Part shown: one piece after another, positions 43,637-56,219 of the stretch
How positions within the stretch are numbered: position 1 is the stretch's first letter
Layout: each line of letters starts with the position of its first letter
Origin: Alcaligenaceae bacterium
GTDB lineage: Bacteria; Pseudomonadota; Gammaproteobacteria; Burkholderiales; Burkholderiaceae_B
DNA: 64,000 nt
NCBI GenBank assembly: GCA_013416445.1
Contig: JACCER010000001.1
Span: 124,001-188,000, forward strand
Direction: 5' to 3'
The notes under the pieces: model-generated
Told to the model about the DNA's origin: nothing
What the model saw: only the letters and a program-made list of their open reading frames with translations
Database searches by the model: none
Program-made: the position numbers and the translations under genes

Positions 43637-43996
43637 ATGCCCGTACTGTCTGCAATTACCGCTTTGTTTATCATGCAAATTCTTGGCGAGGCGCTGGTTC
43701 GTGTAAGCGGCCTGCCGCTGCCGGGCCCGCTGATGGGCATGCTGCTGATGCTGGCGGCGCTGATGGTGTATGGGCGGGTGCCGGCAGGCTTGCGCGATAC
43801 CTGTCACCATTGCCTGAGGCATCTGATGCTGTTGTTCATCCCTCTGGTGGCCGGCATTATGCTGTACTTTGGCCAGCTTAAGCGCGACTGGCTGCCCTTC
43901 GTATTGGCCTGTGTAGTGGGTGTGGCACTGACCATCGTCGTAACCGCACTGGTGTTTCGCTGGATGCTGAATCGTTCCCGGGCAAGTGCGCCATGA
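43637..43996 (+). CDS. cidA: CidA/LrgA family membrane protein
   Basis: About 119 residues with four membrane helices: ITALFIMQILGEALVRVSGL, PLPGPLMGMLLMLAALM (the PGPLxGMxL signature), LMLLFIPLVAGIMLYFG and a last helix. CidA/LrgA are holin-like proteins that act with CidB/LrgB in autolysis control or in pyruvate/lactate movement. The ATG at 43637 is chosen from the family start. The stop overlaps the next start as ATGA (43993-43996). Confidence 0.88.
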   Translation: MPVLSAITALFIMQILGEALVRVSGLPLPGPLMGMLLMLAALMVYGRVPAGLRDTCHHCLRHLMLLFIPLVAGIMLYFGQLKRDWLPFVLACVVGVALTIVVTALVFRWMLNRSRASAP

Positions 43997-44709
43997 ACGA
44001 AGTGTTCATCGCCTTATGGGCCTATCTGGCCGATACCTCGCTATTCTGGTTAAGCTTGACTTTGCTGGCGTATTTGCTTGCGGCAACGGTGTACCAGCGC
44101 AGCGGTGGCCACCCCTTGCTGTTGCCGGTCTTGACTGCGGTAGTGCTGGTGGTGGGCATACTGTATTTTTCCGGTACGCCTTACCCGGTCTACGCTGAGC
44201 GCACCTGGTTTTTGAAGTTCTTGATCGGGCCTGCTACGGTTGCCTTGGCTATCCCCCTGTATGGCCAGTTGGCCCGTTTGAAACGTTTGTTTTGGCCTAT
44301 TGTGGTTGCCTTGCTGGCGGGTTCCCTGACGGCCATCTTGTCGGCCATAGGCATAGCCCGGGTGATGGGGGCATCGCTGGAAATACAAATGTCGCTTGCC
44401 CCCAAATCGGCCACCATGCCTATCGCCATGGAGGTGGCAGGGCTCACTGGCGGATCACCTTCCTTGACTACTATTGCAGTTGCCATCACAGGCATTGCCG
44501 GCGCCATTCTGGCTGGCTGGCTGTTCAGGCTGCTGCGTGTACAAGACCCCGAAGTGGAAGGCTTTGCCCTGGGGCTGAGCGCCCATGCCATAGGCACGGC
44601 TCGTGGCTTTCAAATCAATGAAGCCGCCGGCGCTTTTGCCGCACTGGGCATGGGCCTGAACGGCATAGCAACGGCCATATTGATACCTTTGATTTTGGCT
44701 TTGCTTTAG
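43993..44709 (+). CDS. lrgB: LrgB/CidB family membrane protein
   Basis: A 238-residue protein with about seven helices. Family landmarks: FLKFLIGPATVALAIPLYGQ, LAPKSATMPIAMEVAGLTGG and SAHAIGTARGFQINE. It is the obligate partner of the CidA/LrgA protein and is translationally coupled to it. The pair is thought to form a membrane carrier or anti-holin complex. Confidence 0.92.
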   Translation: MNEVFIALWAYLADTSLFWLSLTLLAYLLAATVYQRSGGHPLLLPVLTAVVLVVGILYFSGTPYPVYAERTWFLKFLIGPATVALAIPLYGQLARLKRLFWPIVVALLAGSLTAILSAIGIARVMGASLEIQMSLAPKSATMPIAMEVAGLTGGSPSLTTIAVAITGIAGAILAGWLFRLLRVQDPEVEGFALGLSAHAIGTARGFQINEAAGAFAALGMGLNGIATAILIPLILALL

Positions 44710-44794
44710 CGTGTTTTTGGTTCGAGTCGGCCTTTCCAGGTTGTACTATCTTGACTATCAGCAATAAAATCCAAAGTCGTTTCAGGAGATGATA

Positions 44795-46438
44795 ATGTCC
44801 AGCATTTTTGATCAGGAATTGCCACAAACCGTCGCCAACTATGCCCAGATATCACCGTTGTCGTTTATTGAACGTGCGGCGCAAGTGTATCCGCAACATT
44901 TGGCAATAGTGCATGGCACTGGGCCGGAAACGCTGCGTCGCAACTGGGCCGAACTCTATAGCCGTTGCCGGCAATTGGCAAGCGCGCTTGCGCATAGCGG
45001 TATAGGCAAGGGTGATACCGTGGCTGTCATGCTGCCCAATACGCCTGCCATGGTCGAAGCCCATTTTGGTATTCCCATGACGGGGGCTGTGCTCAATGCC
45101 ATCAATACGCGGCTCGACCCGGAAACCGTGGCGTTCATGCTTGATCACGGCGAGGCCAAGACAGTTTTTGTCGATACCGAATTCGCGCCTATCATGAGCC
45201 AGGCGCTGGCCCTGCGCAAATCTTCAATTCCAGTGCATGTCATTGATGTGGCCGATCCCTTGTATACCGGTGGTGCGCAGCCCGTAGGCTCGATCGACTA
45301 CGAAGCGTTCATCGCCGACGGCGACCCGGAGTTCGCCTGGGAACTGCCCGGTAGCGAATGGGATGCCATTGCCTTGAACTACACCAGCGGTACAACTGGC
45401 AACCCCAAGGGGGTGGTGTATCACCATCGTGGTGCGGCAACCGCCGCCATTTCGAATATCCTGGAATGGGACATGCCCAAGCATGCCGTTTATTTGTGGA
45501 CGCTGCCTATGTTCCATTGCAATGGTTGGTGCTTTCCCTGGGCGGTAGCGGCGCGCGCCGGCGTGAATGTGTGCTTGCGCAAAGTCGAGGCGAAGGCTAT
45601 TTTTGATGCCATTCGCGAGCACGGCGTCAGCCATTACTGCGGTGCGCCCATTGTGCACAGCCTGCTGGTCAACGCGCCGGCCAGCCTGAAAGCAGGGGTG
45701 CCGCAAGGGGTCAAGGCGATGGTTGCGGGCGCCGCGCCTCCCGCCTCCATGATAGAAGGCATGGAACGCCTGGGCTTTGACCTGCTTCATGTATATGGCT
45801 TGACTGAAACCTACGGCCCTGCCACGGTTTGTCCGCAACAAGATACCTGGAAAAAGCTGGATATCGGCGAGCGTGCGCGCCTGAACTCCCGGCAAGGGGT
45901 TGCCTATCACCTTGAGCGCAGCATTGCCGTCATGAACCCGGAAACCATGCAGCCCGTACCTGCCGACGGCGTAACCATGGGTGAAATCATGTTTCGCGGC
46001 AATATCGTTATGAAAGGTTATTTAAAGAACCCCAAAGCCACGCAAGCAGCGTTGGCGGGTGGCTGGTTCCATAGCGGCGACCTGGCCGTCATGGACCCTG
46101 ATGGCTATGTAAAAATCAAAGACCGCAGTAAAGACATCATTATTTCTGGTGGTGAAAATATTTCATCCATCGAGGTCGAAGATGTACTGTATCGCCATCC
46201 CGACGTCCTGGCCGCTGCCGTAGTGGCGCGATCCGATACTCGCTGGGGGGAAACCCCGTGTGCTTTCATAGAATTGAAAGCAGGGGCAGCCACCTCTGCA
46301 GAGGCCATTATCGACCATTGCAAGAAGCATTTGGCGGGCTTCAAAGTGCCTCGTACCGTGGTGTTCTGCGAACTGCCAAAAACATCCACCGGCAAAATCC
46401 AAAAATTCGAGCTGCGCAAACAAGCTGAGTCACTGTAG
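44795..46438 (+). CDS. AMP-forming acyl-CoA synthetase
   Basis: About 547 residues. The ATG at 44795 follows CAGGAGATGATA. Adenylate-forming motifs: NYTSGTTGNPKGVVYHHRG (P-loop, A3), YGLTETYGPATVC (A5), GGWFHSGDLAVMDPDGYVKI (A7) and the catalytic lysine in PKTSTGKIQKFELRK (A10). It resembles medium-chain or 3-methylmercaptopropionyl-CoA ligases (AlkK/DmdB type). It makes acyl-CoA with ATP. Stands alone; REP copy 6 begins at its stop. Confidence 0.92.
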   Translation: MSSIFDQELPQTVANYAQISPLSFIERAAQVYPQHLAIVHGTGPETLRRNWAELYSRCRQLASALAHSGIGKGDTVAVMLPNTPAMVEAHFGIPMTGAVLNAINTRLDPETVAFMLDHGEAKTVFVDTEFAPIMSQALALRKSSIPVHVIDVADPLYTGGAQPVGSIDYEAFIADGDPEFAWELPGSEWDAIALNYTSGTTGNPKGVVYHHRGAATAAISNILEWDMPKHAVYLWTLPMFHCNGWCFPWAVAARAGVNVCLRKVEAKAIFDAIREHGVSHYCGAPIVHSLLVNAPASLKAGVPQGVKAMVAGAAPPASMIEGMERLGFDLLHVYGLTETYGPATVCPQQDTWKKLDIGERARLNSRQGVAYHLERSIAVMNPETMQPVPADGVTMGEIMFRGNIVMKGYLKNPKATQAALAGGWFHSGDLAVMDPDGYVKIKDRSKDIIISGGENISSIEVEDVLYRHPDVLAAAVVARSDTRWGETPCAFIELKAGAATSAEAIIDHCKKHLAGFKVPRTVVFCELPKTSTGKIQKFELRKQAESL

Positions 46439-46472
46439 GTCGGATTGGCGCACAGCGCGTAATCCGACAAAC
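46435..46472. repeat. REP-like palindrome, copy 6
   Basis: GTAGGTCGGATTGGCGCACA then GCGCGTAATCCGACAAAC. It overlaps the stop codon of the acyl-CoA synthetase. A half copy, GTAATCCGACAAACAAAC, follows at about 46499-46516, with the same AAAC flank. Confidence 0.8.
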
Positions 46473-46669
46473 AACGCCACAATCGTAGAATGACAGGGTA
46501 ATCCGACAAACAAACATTAAGCAGGCACCATTCGCTTTAAACTGACGCGGTTGTGGATAGCCCCCGCCTACACTACAATTTAAGGCGTTTCCCTGTGTCT
46601 GCCGTCGGCGCCGTGTGTGTGCCGCCACGTTTTGCAGGCACTACCCAGCTCATTTACGGAATATCAGGC

Positions 46670-47152
46670 ATGCCCACTTTTGACGTCGTCTCTGAAGTCG
46701 ACAAGCACGAACTTAGCAACGCGGTCGATCAGGCCAGTCGCGAACTGGCCACCCGCTTTGACTTCAAAGGCAGCGATGCCAAATTCGAACTGGATGGCTA
46801 TGTGGTAACGCAGTCTGCGTCCAGCGTTTTTCAACTGAACCAGATGCTGGACATCCTGCGTGGCCGGCTGTCGGCGCGTGGTATCGATGTGCGTTGCCTG
46901 GACGTGGCTACCCCCCTTGAAAACCTGGGTGGCGCCCGGCAAAAAATAACCATCAAGCAAGGTATAGAACAGGCCGTATCCAAAAAACTCATTGCAGCCA
47001 TCAAGGCTGCCAAGCTTAAGGTCGAAACCCAAATCAACGGTGAAAAACTGCGTATCAGTGGCAAAAAGCGCGACGACCTGCAGGCCGCCATCGCTTTGCT
47101 TAAAAAGACTGACGTCGAATTACCTCTGCAATACGAGAACTTTCGTGATTAA
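46670..47152 (+). CDS. yajQ: YajQ family nucleotide-binding protein
   Basis: A 160-residue protein starting MPTFDVVSEVDKHELSNAVD at ATG 46670; the frame is open upstream but the family begins here. Two tandem ferredoxin-like domains with the family stretches RFDFKGSDAKFELDGY and QTLNGEKLRI-like ETQINGEKLRISGKKRDDLQ. YajQ proteins bind nucleotides, and one from Xanthomonas has been reported as a c-di-GMP effector. A diguanylate cyclase gene follows only 21 bp later, which favours that reading here. Confidence 0.93.
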   Translation: MPTFDVVSEVDKHELSNAVDQASRELATRFDFKGSDAKFELDGYVVTQSASSVFQLNQMLDILRGRLSARGIDVRCLDVATPLENLGGARQKITIKQGIEQAVSKKLIAAIKAAKLKVETQINGEKLRISGKKRDDLQAAIALLKKTDVELPLQYENFRD

Positions 47153-47173
47153 TCTTGTGGTCAAGGTTGTTGC

Positions 47174-48754
47174 TTGACGACAGAACATACGGCAGGGCAA
47201 GACGAACCCGGCTTGGTAGCGCTTGGGCAGGGGTTGCGCGCATCGAGTATACGTCCTGCCATCCTTTTCACGGTTGCTGTGGCTGTATCCTTGGCCATTA
47301 TCGTTGCCTGGGGGGCGTGGGCATCGCGCCAGCATCAATTGCGCGATAAGCAGGCGGCTACCTTCGACCTGACACGCGCTTTGGGCCAGCAAGCTTATGC
47401 AACCATCAAACAAGCTGACATCGTGCTGTTTGGCCTGGTTGAAAGGTTGCAAACCGAGGGCATGGGTCGGCGCGAACTTCAACGTATACAAACACTTCTA
47501 GAAAATCAGCGCGCTCAACTGCCGCAGTTGCATGGGCTTTTTATCTACGATAGCCGGGGGCGATGGCTGGCTAACTCAAATCAGGTGCCATCCAGTAACC
47601 TGAATAATGCCGATCGCGGGTATTTCATACACCATCGTACCCACGCCGATAGTGCACCTTATATTGGCCCGCCGTTGCGCAGCCGGTCCACAAACACCTG
47701 GATACTGACCATATCGCGGCGCATCAACCATGCCGATGGCAGTTTTGCCGGTGTCGCCTTGGCCACTATAGATCTGGATTATTTTCTGAGGCTGTACAAC
47801 ACCCTGGATATTGGGAAAAACGGGGTGGTTAACTTGTTGCTTGATGATGGCACGATACTCATCCGGCGGCCTCTGCGCATCGAAGACATAGGCTCGAATA
47901 TTTCCCAGGGGGAGTTGTTCAGCCAGTACCTGAAGATTGCACCGCAAGGCATTGCCACATCGTATTCCGCCATCGATAAGGTTCAGCGCGCATTTGCTTT
48001 TACACGGGTGGATCAATATCCCCTGGTGGTGTTTGTGGCTCGTGAAAAACAAGAGATTCTTGCGGGATGGCGTAAGGAATCATTAATTACTGCAGGCATT
48101 GTCGGCTTTTTTATTCTGCTTCTAAGTTATTTAGGCTATCGCCTGATCGCATTGATGCGGCATCAGATAAGGGTGGAAAAACAATTGCGCGAAGCGCGGA
48201 CCAAGCTGATCGCAGCAAATAAGTTGCTGGATTCGCTTGCGCGTGAAGATGGCCTGACGGGCCTGGCCAATCGGCGTGAATTTGATGCTTTTGCCGAGGC
48301 TGAGTTCCAGCGAGCCAGGCGTAGCAGCTATCCCGTCAGCATCTTGATGCTGGACGTGGATTACTTTAAAAAATATAACGACAATTACGGACATCAGGCT
48401 GGCGACGAGTGCCTTAAAATCGCAGGCCGTCTCATCAGGGCCAATGTCAATCGCCAAACCGATCTGGCGGCGCGCTATGGCGGTGAGGAGTTCGTGGTCG
48501 TATTGCCCAATACTGATATCCAGGGCGCAATCCTGGTTGCCGAAAAAATACGTTGCGCCGTTGAACAAGCAGGGTTGGAACACGTTTTGGCGCCCAATGG
48601 CTTGCTGACCATTAGCGTGGGCGCGGCTGCCATGATCCCCGGTCTGGGCGATAGCCACGCGGCGCTGGTTAACAACGCCGACCAGGCACTGTACCAGGCC
48701 AAGCATGCAGGGCGTAATTGCGTGGCTAGTTTTTCAGACGATAGCCGGTCTTGA
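47174..48754 (+). CDS. membrane diguanylate cyclase with dCache-type sensor
   Basis: A 526-residue sensor enzyme. A TTG at 47174 (AAGG 7 bases upstream) is the only sensible start. First membrane helix about 32-50, periplasmic PDC/Cache domain (about 55-300; [40 protein letters not shown]), second helix about 300-322, coiled linker, GGDEF domain (about 355-520) with the active-site motif GGEEF ([15 protein letters not shown]). An inhibitory RxxD site is not obvious. Makes c-di-GMP. Probably cotranscribed with yajQ. Its 3' end overlaps the convergent ABC permease gene by 29 bp. Confidence 0.9.
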   Translation: MTTEHTAGQDEPGLVALGQGLRASSIRPAILFTVAVAVSLAIIVAWGAWASRQHQLRDKQAATFDLTRALGQQAYATIKQADIVLFGLVERLQTEGMGRRELQRIQTLLENQRAQLPQLHGLFIYDSRGRWLANSNQVPSSNLNNADRGYFIHHRTHADSAPYIGPPLRSRSTNTWILTISRRINHADGSFAGVALATIDLDYFLRLYNTLDIGKNGVVNLLLDDGTILIRRPLRIEDIGSNISQGELFSQYLKIAPQGIATSYSAIDKVQRAFAFTRVDQYPLVVFVAREKQEILAGWRKESLITAGIVGFFILLLSYLGYRLIALMRHQIRVEKQLREARTKLIAANKLLDSLAREDGLTGLANRREFDAFAEAEFQRARRSSYPVSILMLDVDYFKKYNDNYGHQAGDECLKIAGRLIRANVNRQTDLAARYGGEEFVVVLPNTDIQGAILVAEKIRCAVEQAGLEHVLAPNGLLTISVGAAAMIPGLGDSHAALVNNADQALYQAKHAGRNCVASFSDDSRS

Positions 48755-49487
48755 ATATCCAGTAGACAATAAGCAGGCATGAAAGCAGAAAAAACAGCGT
48801 CATGCCCAGGCTGACATAAACATTGACGTCGGCAATGCCGTAGAAGCTCCAGCGGAATCCGCTGATCAGGTACACCACGGGGTTGAACAGCGTAACTGTT
48901 TGCCAGAAGGGCGGCAGCATATTGATGGAATAAAAGCTGCCGCCCAGAAAGGTCAAGGGGGTTACGATCAGCAAGGGCACCAGTTGCAGTTTTTCAAAGC
49001 CATCGGCCCATATGCCGATAATGAAGCCAAAGAGGCTGAAGGTAATGGCGGTAAGCACCAGAAACAGCACCATCCATACTGGATGATCGACTTGCAGGGG
49101 TACGAAAAAGCCCGCAGTGGCAAGAATGATGGCTGCCAGAATAATGGATTTGCTAGCTGCCGCGCCCACATAACTGAGTGTAATTTCAAAGTACGAGACC
49201 GGTGCCGAAAGCAGTTCGTAGATGGTGCCTGAAAATTTTGGGAAATAAATTCCAAAAGAAGCGTTAGATATACTTTGTGTTAACAATGACAGCATGATCA
49301 ACCCAGGCACAATGAAGGCACCGTAGCTGATCCCATCGATTTCAGTAATCCGGTGGCCTATGGCTGCGCCAAACACCACAAAATACAAAGAGGTGGAAAT
49401 GACAGGCGCGATGATGCTTTGCAGCAGCGTGCGCCAGGTCCTGGCCATTTCAAAGACATAAATTGCGCGGATAGCATGGATATTCAT
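48726..49487 (-). CDS. ABC-2 type exporter permease
   Basis: A 253-residue membrane protein with six helices of the ABC-2 family: [40 protein letters not shown] and [18 protein letters not shown] (the conserved C-terminal ABC-2 signature). Its start overlaps the ATPase stop as ATGA (49484-49487). Together they resemble the YadG/YadH pair of E. coli. Substrate unknown. Confidence 0.9.
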   Translation of the reverse strand: MNIHAIRAIYVFEMARTWRTLLQSIIAPVISTSLYFVVFGAAIGHRITEIDGISYGAFIVPGLIMLSLLTQSISNASFGIYFPKFSGTIYELLSAPVSYFEITLSYVGAAASKSIILAAIILATAGFFVPLQVDHPVWMVLFLVLTAITFSLFGFIIGIWADGFEKLQLVPLLIVTPLTFLGGSFYSINMLPPFWQTVTLFNPVVYLISGFRWSFYGIADVNVYVSLGMTLFFLLSCLLIVYWIFKTGYRLKN

Positions 49488-50410
49488 GATGGTTTACGCA
49501 CCAGCTTTACAAATATTTCTTCAAGTGAGGTTTGCGTGGTTTTCAAATCAATGAACCTGATGCCGGCTTGGTTCAGGTCGCTAAACAGAGCAGTGATGTC
49601 GTTGTGCTGGCGCTGGGTGTCGTAGGTGTAGACCAGTTCGTCGCCTTCAGGCGTCAGTGTCAGTTGATAAACGGCAAGGCAGGGTGGAATGCTGGCCAGG
49701 GGTTGGGCTAATTGTAATTTCAATTGTTTTTTCCCTAGTTTGTGCATGAGCACATTTTTTTCTTCAACCAGTATGATTTCACCATTATTGATGACGCCTA
49801 CGCGATCGGCCATTTCTTCGGCTTCTTCAATGTAGTGGGTGGTAAGAATAATGGTGACGCCTGTATCGCGCAACGAGCGCACCACCTGCCACATTTCCTT
49901 GCGCAACGATACATCGACGCCCGCAGTGGGTTCATCCAGAAACAGGATTTGCGGTTCGTGCGACAGCGCCTTGGCGATCAGTACGCGGCGTTTCATACCG
50001 CCCGATAAAGTAATCAGCTTGTTGTCTTTTTTGTTCCATAGCGACAAGGCGCGCAGGGTTTTTTCGATATGCGCCGGGTTGGGCGGCTTGCCGAAAAGCC
50101 CGCGGCTAAAGCTTACTGTGGCCCAAACTGTTTCAAAGGCATCAGTGGTCAGTTCTTGGGGCACCAGGCCGATTTTTGAGCGGGCCTGGCGATAGTTGCG
50201 GATGATGTCGTGGCCATCGGCCAGCACTGTGCCGCTGCTAGGGTTGACCAGCCCGCAAATAATGCTGATGAGCGTGGTTTTACCAGCACCGTTAGGCCCC
50301 AGCAAGGCGAAAATCTCGCCTCGGCGGATATCAAGATTGATGTTTTTTAAAGCCTGGAAACCCGACGCATAGGTCTTGTTCAGATTGGCTACCGAAATAA
50401 CGGATGGCAT
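49484..50410 (-). CDS. ABC transporter ATP-binding protein
   Basis: A 308-residue ATPase; the ATG at 50410 ([20 protein letters not shown]) is the family start, although the frame is open to 50800. Walker [10 protein letters not shown], signature LSGGMKRRV, Walker [13 protein letters not shown], switch His [14 protein letters not shown]. The last 70 residues form the extra C-terminal domain of YadG-like ATPases. Pairs with the permease downstream. Divergent from the nnr gene, with about 70 bp between. Confidence 0.92.
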   Translation of the reverse strand: MPSVISVANLNKTYASGFQALKNINLDIRRGEIFALLGPNGAGKTTLISIICGLVNPSSGTVLADGHDIIRNYRQARSKIGLVPQELTTDAFETVWATVSFSRGLFGKPPNPAHIEKTLRALSLWNKKDNKLITLSGGMKRRVLIAKALSHEPQILFLDEPTAGVDVSLRKEMWQVVRSLRDTGVTIILTTHYIEEAEEMADRVGVINNGEIILVEEKNVLMHKLGKKQLKLQLAQPLASIPPCLAVYQLTLTPEGDELVYTYDTQRQHNDITALFSDLNQAGIRFIDLKTTQTSLEEIFVKLVRKPS

Positions 50411-50482
50411 GATGAATTCCCAAATGTACTCGGGCACAATACCATAACCGGACATGCCGGCAGAACACAACACCAAGACACC

Positions 50483-51979
50483 ATGAGCACGACTACACAT
50501 CCCGACGATATGGCTTTGCTGACCCCAGTCCAAATGGCGCAGGCCGACCAGGCAGCCATTGTCATGGGTATAGACAGCATGGCGCTTATGGAAGCCGCCG
50601 GTGCGGCGGTGGCCAGGGCGGTGTGCGCCAGATGGAGCAAGCGGCCTGTGCTGGTGTTGTGCGGCCCGGGCAATAACGGTGGCGATGGTTTCGTGGCGGC
50701 TCGTTACTTGCAAGGTGCAGGTTGGCCAGTCAGTTTGGGCTTGTGGGGCGAACAGGGTACCTTGGTCGGCGACGCAGCCAGGCAGGCTGCCTTGTGGCAA
50801 GGGCTCATAGAACCGCTTTCCGTGGCTTTGCTTGACGGCGCGGAACTCGTCATTGATGCACTATTTGGTGCAGGCCTGTCGCGGCCCGTTGCTGGTTTGC
50901 CGGCCTTGCTGATACAGGCGCTGGTCAAAAGCGCCATTCCAGTGTGTGCGATAGACACTCCAAGCGGGGTCGATGGCGCCAGCGGCCAGGTGCTGGGGGT
51001 GGCTGCAGCTGCCGCACTGACTGTCACCTTCTTTCGCAAGAAGCCAGGTCATGTGTTGCTGCCAGGCAAGCTTCTGTGCGGCGACATCGTGCTTGCCGAT
51101 ATTGGCATTCCCGTCTCGGTGCTCGCGCAGGTGGCGCCGGCCACTTTTGAAAATGATTCCCGATTATGGCTGGCTGCCTATCCCTGGCCACGCATCGATG
51201 CGCACAAATACCAGCGCGGCCATGTTGTGGTTGTAGGCGGGGCGGTCATGACGGGCGCTGCCCGCCTGTCAGCGATGGCGGCAGCCCGTGTCGGTGCCGG
51301 GCTGGTTACGGTTGCTGCGCCCGCACAGGCCTGGCCGATCTACGCTGGCGCCCTGACCAGCATCATGGTGTCGGCATTTGATAGCCCCAGCATGCTGGCT
51401 GACATACTCGCCGATCATCGCAAAAACGCCATTGTGATCGGGCCGGGCGCCGGGGTTTCCGATAGCACCAAGGCTCATGTACTGGCTGCGCTGGCCACCC
51501 GGCGGGCCTGTGTGCTGGACGCCGACGCCATCAGTGCTTTTGCTTCTTGCCCGCAGGTATTGTTTGACGCCATACGTGGGCCTTGCGTGCTGACTCCGCA
51601 CGAAGGCGAGTTCGGGCGTCTGTTTCTGGCACAGGGCAGCAAGCTAGAACGCGCCCGCGCGGCGGCCAGGCAAAGCGGCGCCGTACTGGTCTTGAAGGGG
51701 CCCGATACCATTATCGCGGCAAGCGATGGGCGTGCGATTATCAATGGCAATGCACCGCCTGATCTGGCTACGGGCGGTACTGGTGATGTACTGGCCGGCC
51801 TGATTGCCGGCCTGATGGCTCAGGGCATGAAGCCGTTTCTCGCAGCGGCCGCTGCGGTGTGGCTGCATGGCCAGGCTGGCGCTTTGTTTGGTCCTGGGCT
51901 GGTCTCGGAAGATCTGCCTGGGCTGGTGCCTCGCGTGCTGCGCCGCCTGAAGCGTTTGACGCCAGCACTTGGCTCGTAG
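50483..51979 (+). CDS. nnr: bifunctional NAD(P)H-hydrate epimerase / ADP-dependent NAD(P)H-hydrate dehydratase
   Basis: A 498-residue fusion. N-terminal YjeF epimerase domain (about 10-215): [40 protein letters not shown]-terminal ribokinase-like dehydratase (about 225-490): [32 protein letters not shown] and the GTGD box [20 protein letters not shown]. It repairs the hydrated, damaged forms of NADH and NADPH. Length is normal for the fused form. Confidence 0.95.
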   Translation: MSTTTHPDDMALLTPVQMAQADQAAIVMGIDSMALMEAAGAAVARAVCARWSKRPVLVLCGPGNNGGDGFVAARYLQGAGWPVSLGLWGEQGTLVGDAARQAALWQGLIEPLSVALLDGAELVIDALFGAGLSRPVAGLPALLIQALVKSAIPVCAIDTPSGVDGASGQVLGVAAAAALTVTFFRKKPGHVLLPGKLLCGDIVLADIGIPVSVLAQVAPATFENDSRLWLAAYPWPRIDAHKYQRGHVVVVGGAVMTGAARLSAMAAARVGAGLVTVAAPAQAWPIYAGALTSIMVSAFDSPSMLADILADHRKNAIVIGPGAGVSDSTKAHVLAALATRRACVLDADAISAFASCPQVLFDAIRGPCVLTPHEGEFGRLFLAQGSKLERARAAARQSGAVLVLKGPDTIIAASDGRAIINGNAPPDLATGGTGDVLAGLIAGLMAQGMKPFLAAAAAVWLHGQAGALFGPGLVSEDLPGLVPRVLRRLKRLTPALGS

Positions 51980-52148
51980 GGTGTATGCCAAGTTACGGTC
52001 CAGGCGCGCCAGGAATAGCCGCTCGCAAGCGCCGTATGCAGCCGGAGTCCTTGTTTTGCGCTAATACAGGCACAAGCGATAATCGCGTTAAACTTTCCCC
52101 TAGTTTCAACAGGCCGTTTTTTTTCGGCCGACACCATGAGAACACCGC

Positions 52149-53514
<1,366 letters not shown>

Positions 53515-53589
53515 TTGAATCAATAGATACAATACCGTTCAGCCAAAGCTACAATAACGCTTGTTTTTTTCCGCTTCAAGAGAGCCACC

Positions 53590-54549
53590 ATGACGCCAGC
53601 GGCACACGCTCATGATCACTCCCACGACGATCATAGCCATCATCATCACGAACATCCGTTGCCCACTGGCATTTACCTGATTTCGCCTTCAGGCGCGGTG
53701 GCCGACCCTGCCAGCATAGACCTGGCGCGCGTACGGTTGGGCGAATTGGGCTTTAAAACCACTGTTGACCGCGCTGCCTTGCTGGTGCACGAACGTTTCG
53801 CCGGCACCGACAAGCAGCGGTTGGCCGGCATTGCCCGGGCGCTGAAGCAAAAACATCCTATTGTCATGGCAACCCGCGGAGGCTACGGCCTTAGCCGCCT
53901 ATTGCCTTTCATCGATTGGCAGGCGGTGGCCGACAGCGGAAAATCTTTCATAGGGCAAAGCGATTTCACGGCATTCAGCCTGGCGCTGCTGGCTAAAACT
54001 GGCGCCGTCAGCTATGCCGGCCCAACTGCCGTATACGACTTCGGCGCCAAGAAAATGGACGACCTCACCGCCGATTTGTTCGGCGAATGCATGCGCCACG
54101 AACTGGAAGTCCTCAGTTTCGAATCTCCTGATTCCGATCCCGTCGATGCGCGCGGCATTTTATGGGGTGGCAACCTAGCCATGGTCGCGTCTCTGGTCGG
54201 TACCCCGTACATGCCGAATATCGATGGCGGCATACTGTTTCTTGAAGATGTCGCCGAGCATCCTTTTCGCATTGAGCGCATGCTGACCCAGTTGTGGCAT
54301 GCAGGCATACTCGCCCGCCAGGGTGCCATTGTGTTAGGCCGCTTTACCGATTACCGCCTGGCATCCCATGACAACGGTTTCGACCTGCCAGCCGTCATTG
54401 CCTGGTTGCGCGCAACGGTAAAAGTGCCGGTGATAACTGGGTTGCCATATGGTCATGTACGCGTCAAGGCGACATTGCCCATAGGCAGCCAAATAGGAAT
54501 CGCCACCGAGGACGGCATGGCGCATTTGGTGCTCCAAGAGCATTTTTAG
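53590..54549 (+). CDS. ldcA: LD-carboxypeptidase (LdcA family) with His-rich N-terminus
   Basis: A 319-residue S66 peptidase that trims tetrapeptides of murein to tripeptides during cell-wall recycling in the cytoplasm. Catalytic Ser in FIGQSDFTAFSLAL, Glu in the WGGNLAMVASLVGTPYMPN region, His in GLPYGHVRVKATLP. Unusual is the start: residues 5-25 (AHAHDHSHDDHSHHHHEH) are nearly half histidine, a likely metal-binding tag that normal LdcA proteins lack. The ribosome site AAGAGAGCCACC supports this start. Confidence 0.9.
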   Translation: MTPAAHAHDHSHDDHSHHHHEHPLPTGIYLISPSGAVADPASIDLARVRLGELGFKTTVDRAALLVHERFAGTDKQRLAGIARALKQKHPIVMATRGGYGLSRLLPFIDWQAVADSGKSFIGQSDFTAFSLALLAKTGAVSYAGPTAVYDFGAKKMDDLTADLFGECMRHELEVLSFESPDSDPVDARGILWGGNLAMVASLVGTPYMPNIDGGILFLEDVAEHPFRIERMLTQLWHAGILARQGAIVLGRFTDYRLASHDNGFDLPAVIAWLRATVKVPVITGLPYGHVRVKATLPIGSQIGIATEDGMAHLVLQEHF

Positions 54550-54603
54550 TTCCGGCTTGTTAAACTAGCAGGTTATGTCGACTTTTTTACGTGATACCTC
54601 TAA

Positions 54604-56205
54604 GTGATCTCCACTGCAAATCTTACTATCCAGTTTGGCTCCAAACCCCTGTTTGAAAACGTTAGCGTCAAATTCGGCGAGGGCAACCGTTACGGCCTGA
54701 TTGGCGCAAACGGCTCGGGCAAATCCACCTTCATGAAAATCATCGGTGGCGATCTTGAATCCAGTGCGGGCAACGTGTCGCTTGATCCAGGTGTGCGCCT
54801 GGGCAAGCTGCGCCAGGATCAATTCGCCTATGAAGATACGCGCGTCCTGGACGTCGTCATGATGGGCCACGAAGAAATGTGGCAAGTCATGGCCGAACGG
54901 GATGCCATTTACGCCAATCCCGACGCCACCGAAGACGACTACATGCACGCGGCCAATCTTGAGGCCAAGTTTGCAGAATACGATGGCTACACGGCCGAAT
55001 CGCGCGCCGGCGAGCTGTTGCTGGGTTTGGAAATCCCTGTAGAACAGCATAATCAGCCCATGCGTGAAATCGCTCCGGGCTGGAAGCTGCGGGTGCTCTT
55101 GGCGCAGGCGCTGTTTTCAAATCCTGATGTCTTGCTGCTCGACGAGCCCACCAACAACCTGGATATCAACACTATCCGCTGGCTTGAAGATGTGCTGAAC
55201 GGCTACCAAAGCACCATGATCATCATCAGCCACGATCGCCACTTCCTGAACCAGGTCTGCACCCACATGGCCGACCTGGACTTCCGTGAACTGCGTATTT
55301 ATCCGGGCAACTACGACGACTACATGCTGGCGTCCACCCAGGCGCGCGAACGCATCTCGTCGTCCAACGCCAAGGCCAAGGAACGCGTCGCCGAATTGCA
55401 GGATTTTGTGCGTCGTTTTTCTGCCAACAAATCCAAGGCGCGTCAGGCAACATCACGCTTGAAACAAATCGACCGCATCAAGGCAGCTGCTATCGAAGTC
55501 AAGCCGTCGTCGCGTCAGAACCCGTATATTCGCTTTGAACAAAACAAAGTCTTGCACCGTTTGGCCGTCACCATAGATGCAATCAGCAAATCCTACGATA
55601 AGCCTGTCATCAAGCCGTATTCGGCCATGGTGGAAGCCGGCGAAAAAATCGCCATTATTGGCGCTAACGGCGTAGGTAAAACTACCTTGTTGCGCATGCT
55701 GGCCGACGATCTGGCACCTGACTCGGGCTCCATCAAATGGTCGGACAGCGCCGACATCGGTTATATGGCGCAAGATGTTTCCGATCAGTTCGAATCCAAT
55801 AAGACACTATTCGATTGGCTGGGCGACTATCGTCAGGCGGGCGACGACGATCAGTCGTTGCGCTCGGTGATGGGACGCATGCTGTTTTCGGGTGACGACA
55901 TCGGCAAAGAAGTCAGGGTGTTGTCGGGTGGCGAGAAAAACCGCATGAGCTTTGGCCGCCTGATGCTGGGTCGCCATAACGTGATGCTGCTCGACGAGCC
56001 CACCAATCACCTCGATATGGAATCCATCGAGTCTTTGCAGTTTGCCATGGAAAAATACGAGGGTACGCTGGTTATTGTCTCGCACGACCGCGAGTTCGTG
56101 TCGGGCGTTGCCACGCGCATTATTGAAATCATGCCTGGCGGCGAAGTTGTTGATTACAAGGGTGGTTACGACGACTACCTTAGCTCGCGCGGCATCGAGG
56201 TATAG
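54604..56205 (+). CDS. ABC-F family ATPase, YbiT-like
   Basis: A 533-residue soluble protein with two ABC cassettes and no membrane part. Cassette 1: GANGSGKST, then the divergent signature [17 protein letters not shown] and [12 protein letters not shown]. Linker with basic coiled region (about 245-315). Cassette 2: [40 protein letters not shown]. The APGWKLR signature is typical of the YbiT branch, which acts on translating ribosomes. Starts at GTG 54604 with a weak ribosome site. Confidence 0.93.
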   Translation: MISTANLTIQFGSKPLFENVSVKFGEGNRYGLIGANGSGKSTFMKIIGGDLESSAGNVSLDPGVRLGKLRQDQFAYEDTRVLDVVMMGHEEMWQVMAERDAIYANPDATEDDYMHAANLEAKFAEYDGYTAESRAGELLLGLEIPVEQHNQPMREIAPGWKLRVLLAQALFSNPDVLLLDEPTNNLDINTIRWLEDVLNGYQSTMIIISHDRHFLNQVCTHMADLDFRELRIYPGNYDDYMLASTQARERISSSNAKAKERVAELQDFVRRFSANKSKARQATSRLKQIDRIKAAAIEVKPSSRQNPYIRFEQNKVLHRLAVTIDAISKSYDKPVIKPYSAMVEAGEKIAIIGANGVGKTTLLRMLADDLAPDSGSIKWSDSADIGYMAQDVSDQFESNKTLFDWLGDYRQAGDDDQSLRSVMGRMLFSGDDIGKEVRVLSGGEKNRMSFGRLMLGRHNVMLLDEPTNHLDMESIESLQFAMEKYEGTLVIVSHDREFVSGVATRIIEIMPGGEVVDYKGGYDDYLSSRGIEV

Positions 56206-56219
56206 TCAGTGCGGTGTGC

